DNA of 6,753 nucleotides, from contig JAOZPI010000033.1 of NCBI GenBank assembly GCA_029932835.1, positions 3,552 to 10,304 of the forward strand. The letters are read 5' to 3'. Of the stretch, positions 5,696-6,753 are shown piece by piece (the stretch's first letter is position 1; every line of letters starts with the position of its first letter). This stretch comes from an archaeon (GTDB lineage: Archaea; Altiarchaeota; Altiarchaeia; JAFGQM01). The notes under the pieces are model-generated. The model saw only the letters and a list, made by a program, of their open reading frames with translations, was not told the DNA's origin and did not search any database. The translations under genes and the position numbers were made by a program.

Positions 5696-6090
5696 TCGGT
5701 ATATCCTCTGACATACCAAGGTCTCTCCCAGTAGGGGCACAGCTGGTCGTTGCGGATAACACAGGAGCTCGTGTATTTGAAATAATAACAGTTAAGGGCT
5801 ATCGGGGGAAAAGGCGAAGGCTCGCAGCGGCTGGCGTTGGAGATCTAGTCATAGGGACTGCCAAAAAGGGAAAACCCGATATAATGCATCAAGTCCTAAA
5901 AGCGGTAGTCATACGACAAAAGAAGGAATACAGGAGGCCGGACGGCACGAGGGTAAAATTTTCAGATAATGCATGCATCCTCGTAGATGACGAGGGAAAG
6001 CCCAAGGGGACGGAGATAAAGGGGCCAGTGGCGAAAGAGGCTCTGGAGAGGTGGAAAAAAATAGGGGCAAATGCTAAGATTGTCGTCTGA
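5692..6090 (+). CDS. rpl14: 50S ribosomal protein L14 (uL14)
   Basis: L14 sits at the subunit interface, forming intersubunit bridges and the docking site for anti-association factor aIF6 (family knowledge). The 132 residues are exactly the standard archaeal length when the ATG at 5692 is used. That start overlaps the S17 stop as ATGA. A longer frame from a TTG at 5617 would add 25 residues unrelated to L14 and lie inside S17. Hallmarks are [21 protein letters not shown] (8-28), [27 protein letters not shown] (36-62), [20 protein letters not shown] (71-90), and [22 protein letters not shown] (92-113). Nothing unusual was seen in this gene. Confidence 0.97.
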   Translation: MIGISSDIPRSLPVGAQLVVADNTGARVFEIITVKGYRGKRRRLAAAGVGDLVIGTAKKGKPDIMHQVLKAVVIRQKKEYRRPDGTRVKFSDNACILVDDEGKPKGTEIKGPVAKEALERWKKIGANAKIVV

Positions 6091-6092
6091 AA

Positions 6093-6692
6093 ATGCATAC
6101 AAAAAGCAAAAATCCAAGGAAACAGAGAAAGCGACTCTATACAGCTCCTCTTCACTCAAGGCGCAAAGCTCTCTCGGCAACCCTGAGCAGGGACTTACGG
6201 AAGAAGTTCCAGAGGAGAACCCTCCCTGTTAGGAGGGGAGACAAAGTGAGAGTAATGTGTGGAAAGTCAAAAGGGCTTGAGGGGGAGGTTGTTGACGTGA
6301 ACCTTAAAAATAGGTGTGTGTATGTGGACAAGCTCACGATAAAGAAGAGAGATGGCACTGAGGTCCTCAAGCCCATTTCACCATCGAATCTAGTACTGGT
6401 AGAAATAGAACTTGGAGACAAGAGAAGGCAGGCGATCCTAGAGCGAAAGGTCAGCAAGGGCGTAATAGAGGCAGAATTATCGAGAGAAAGAGAGAAGAGA
6501 GAAAGAGAGCAACGAGAGAAAGAAAAGAAGGCGAGGGAAAAAGCTGAGAAGAAAAAGGAGGTAGAGAAGAAGTCTACAGAAGAGACGAAAAAGGAGGAGA
6601 AGCCAAGCACTCGTAGAAGAAAAACTCAGGAAAAATTATCAGAAAAAGGAATAAACAAAAAGGTAAAGGAAGATTGGATATCTGAAAAATGA
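6093..6692 (+). CDS. rpl24: 50S ribosomal protein L24 (uL24) with long charged C-terminal tail
   Basis: L24 is an early assembly protein at the tunnel exit (family knowledge). The archaeal core is complete. It has a basic N-terminus (KNPRKQRKRLYTAPLHSRRK, 6-25), then SRDLRKKFQRRTLPVRRGDKVRVM, and the KOW motif across about 44-80 (GKSKGLEGEVVDVN). It closes with KPISPSNLVLVEI and DKRRQAILERK (109-119). Archaeal L24 normally ends near 120. This protein runs to 199, adding about 75 residues of Glu/Arg/Lys that look like a long single charged helix (about 128-165) and then a Lys/Ser-rich end. The ATG follows L14 after two bases without a Shine-Dalgarno. The stop lies 24 bases before the next start. 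Confidence 0.95.
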   Translation: MHTKSKNPRKQRKRLYTAPLHSRRKALSATLSRDLRKKFQRRTLPVRRGDKVRVMCGKSKGLEGEVVDVNLKNRCVYVDKLTIKKRDGTEVLKPISPSNLVLVEIELGDKRRQAILERKVSKGVIEAELSREREKREREQREKEKKAREKAEKKKEVEKKSTEETKKEEKPSTRRRKTQEKLSEKGINKKVKEDWISEK

Positions 6693-6716
6693 CACATCTA
6701 AAAACAAAGGCTTAAA

Positions 6717-6753
6717 ATGACTAGAAGAAATAAAGTAAACATTGATGAAGTAT
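6717..6753 (+). CDS. Start of next gene, 3'-partial; possibly ribosomal protein L5
   Basis: An ATG at 6717 opens a frame of 12 visible codons (MTRRNKVNIDEV) that reaches the window end. Twenty-four A-rich bases separate it from L24, and no clear Shine-Dalgarno is present. In most archaea the gene after L24 is S4e, whose N-terminus usually has a KHLKR-like motif; none is visible. The pattern KVNIDEV resembles the opening strand of archaeal uL5 (roughly REIRIEKV), the gene after S4e. The assignment rests on very few residues and is tentative. Confidence 0.4.
   Translation, partial: MTRRNKVNIDEV

Noticed and set aside
6152..6610. Antisense frame of 152 residues opposite L24
   Set aside because: Ser/Phe/Leu-rich shadow of the charged L24 coding sequence, with no supporting signals.

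Overview
The window is a long stretch of an archaeal ribosomal-protein cluster (S10/spc-type), entirely on the + strand. In order it reads: L3 (5' end missing), L4, L23, L2, S19, L22, S3, L29, translation initiation factor aIF1 (SUI1), RNase P protein Rnp1 (p29), S17, L14, L24, and the first codons of one more gene that runs off the right edge. The L29–SUI1–Rnp1–S17–L14–L24 order, the archaeal/eukaryotic type of each protein, a TATA-box promoter and very short intergenic spaces all point to an archaeon. The closest match by eye is to euryarchaeal sequences, for example in the Cys-rich N-terminus of aIF1. I cannot name a genus.

Layout: 1-4741 holds eight genes packed head to tail. Several junctions overlap (TAATG or ATGA), which suggests one transcript with translational coupling. 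A 55-base gap at 4742-4796 carries a T-run, then a TATA box about 36 bases before aIF1, so transcription probably restarts here with an almost leaderless mRNA. aIF1 and Rnp1 (4797-5382) form a small pair. A 9-bp hairpin at the very end of Rnp1, followed by a T-rich stretch, separates it from S17. S17, L14 and L24 (5402-6692) continue the ribosomal series. No gap exceeds 60 bases, and I see no tRNA, rRNA, CRISPR, insertion sequence or attachment site.

How the genes work together: eleven encode structural proteins of the two ribosomal subunits. aIF1 acts on the small subunit during start-codon selection, and Rnp1 helps mature tRNA. The cluster therefore makes ribosome, initiation and tRNA-processing parts together.

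The window is mostly an ordinary housekeeping region. The points worth a second look are: long Lys/Glu-rich C-terminal tails on S3 and L24 and a shorter one on L29; a basic N-terminal extension on L4; loss of the usual Cys motif from the S17 N-terminus; an altered segment beside the conserved His loop of L2; the promoter and hairpin around aIF1–Rnp1; and a following gene whose start looks more like L5 than the S4e expected at this place. I found no convincing new system.
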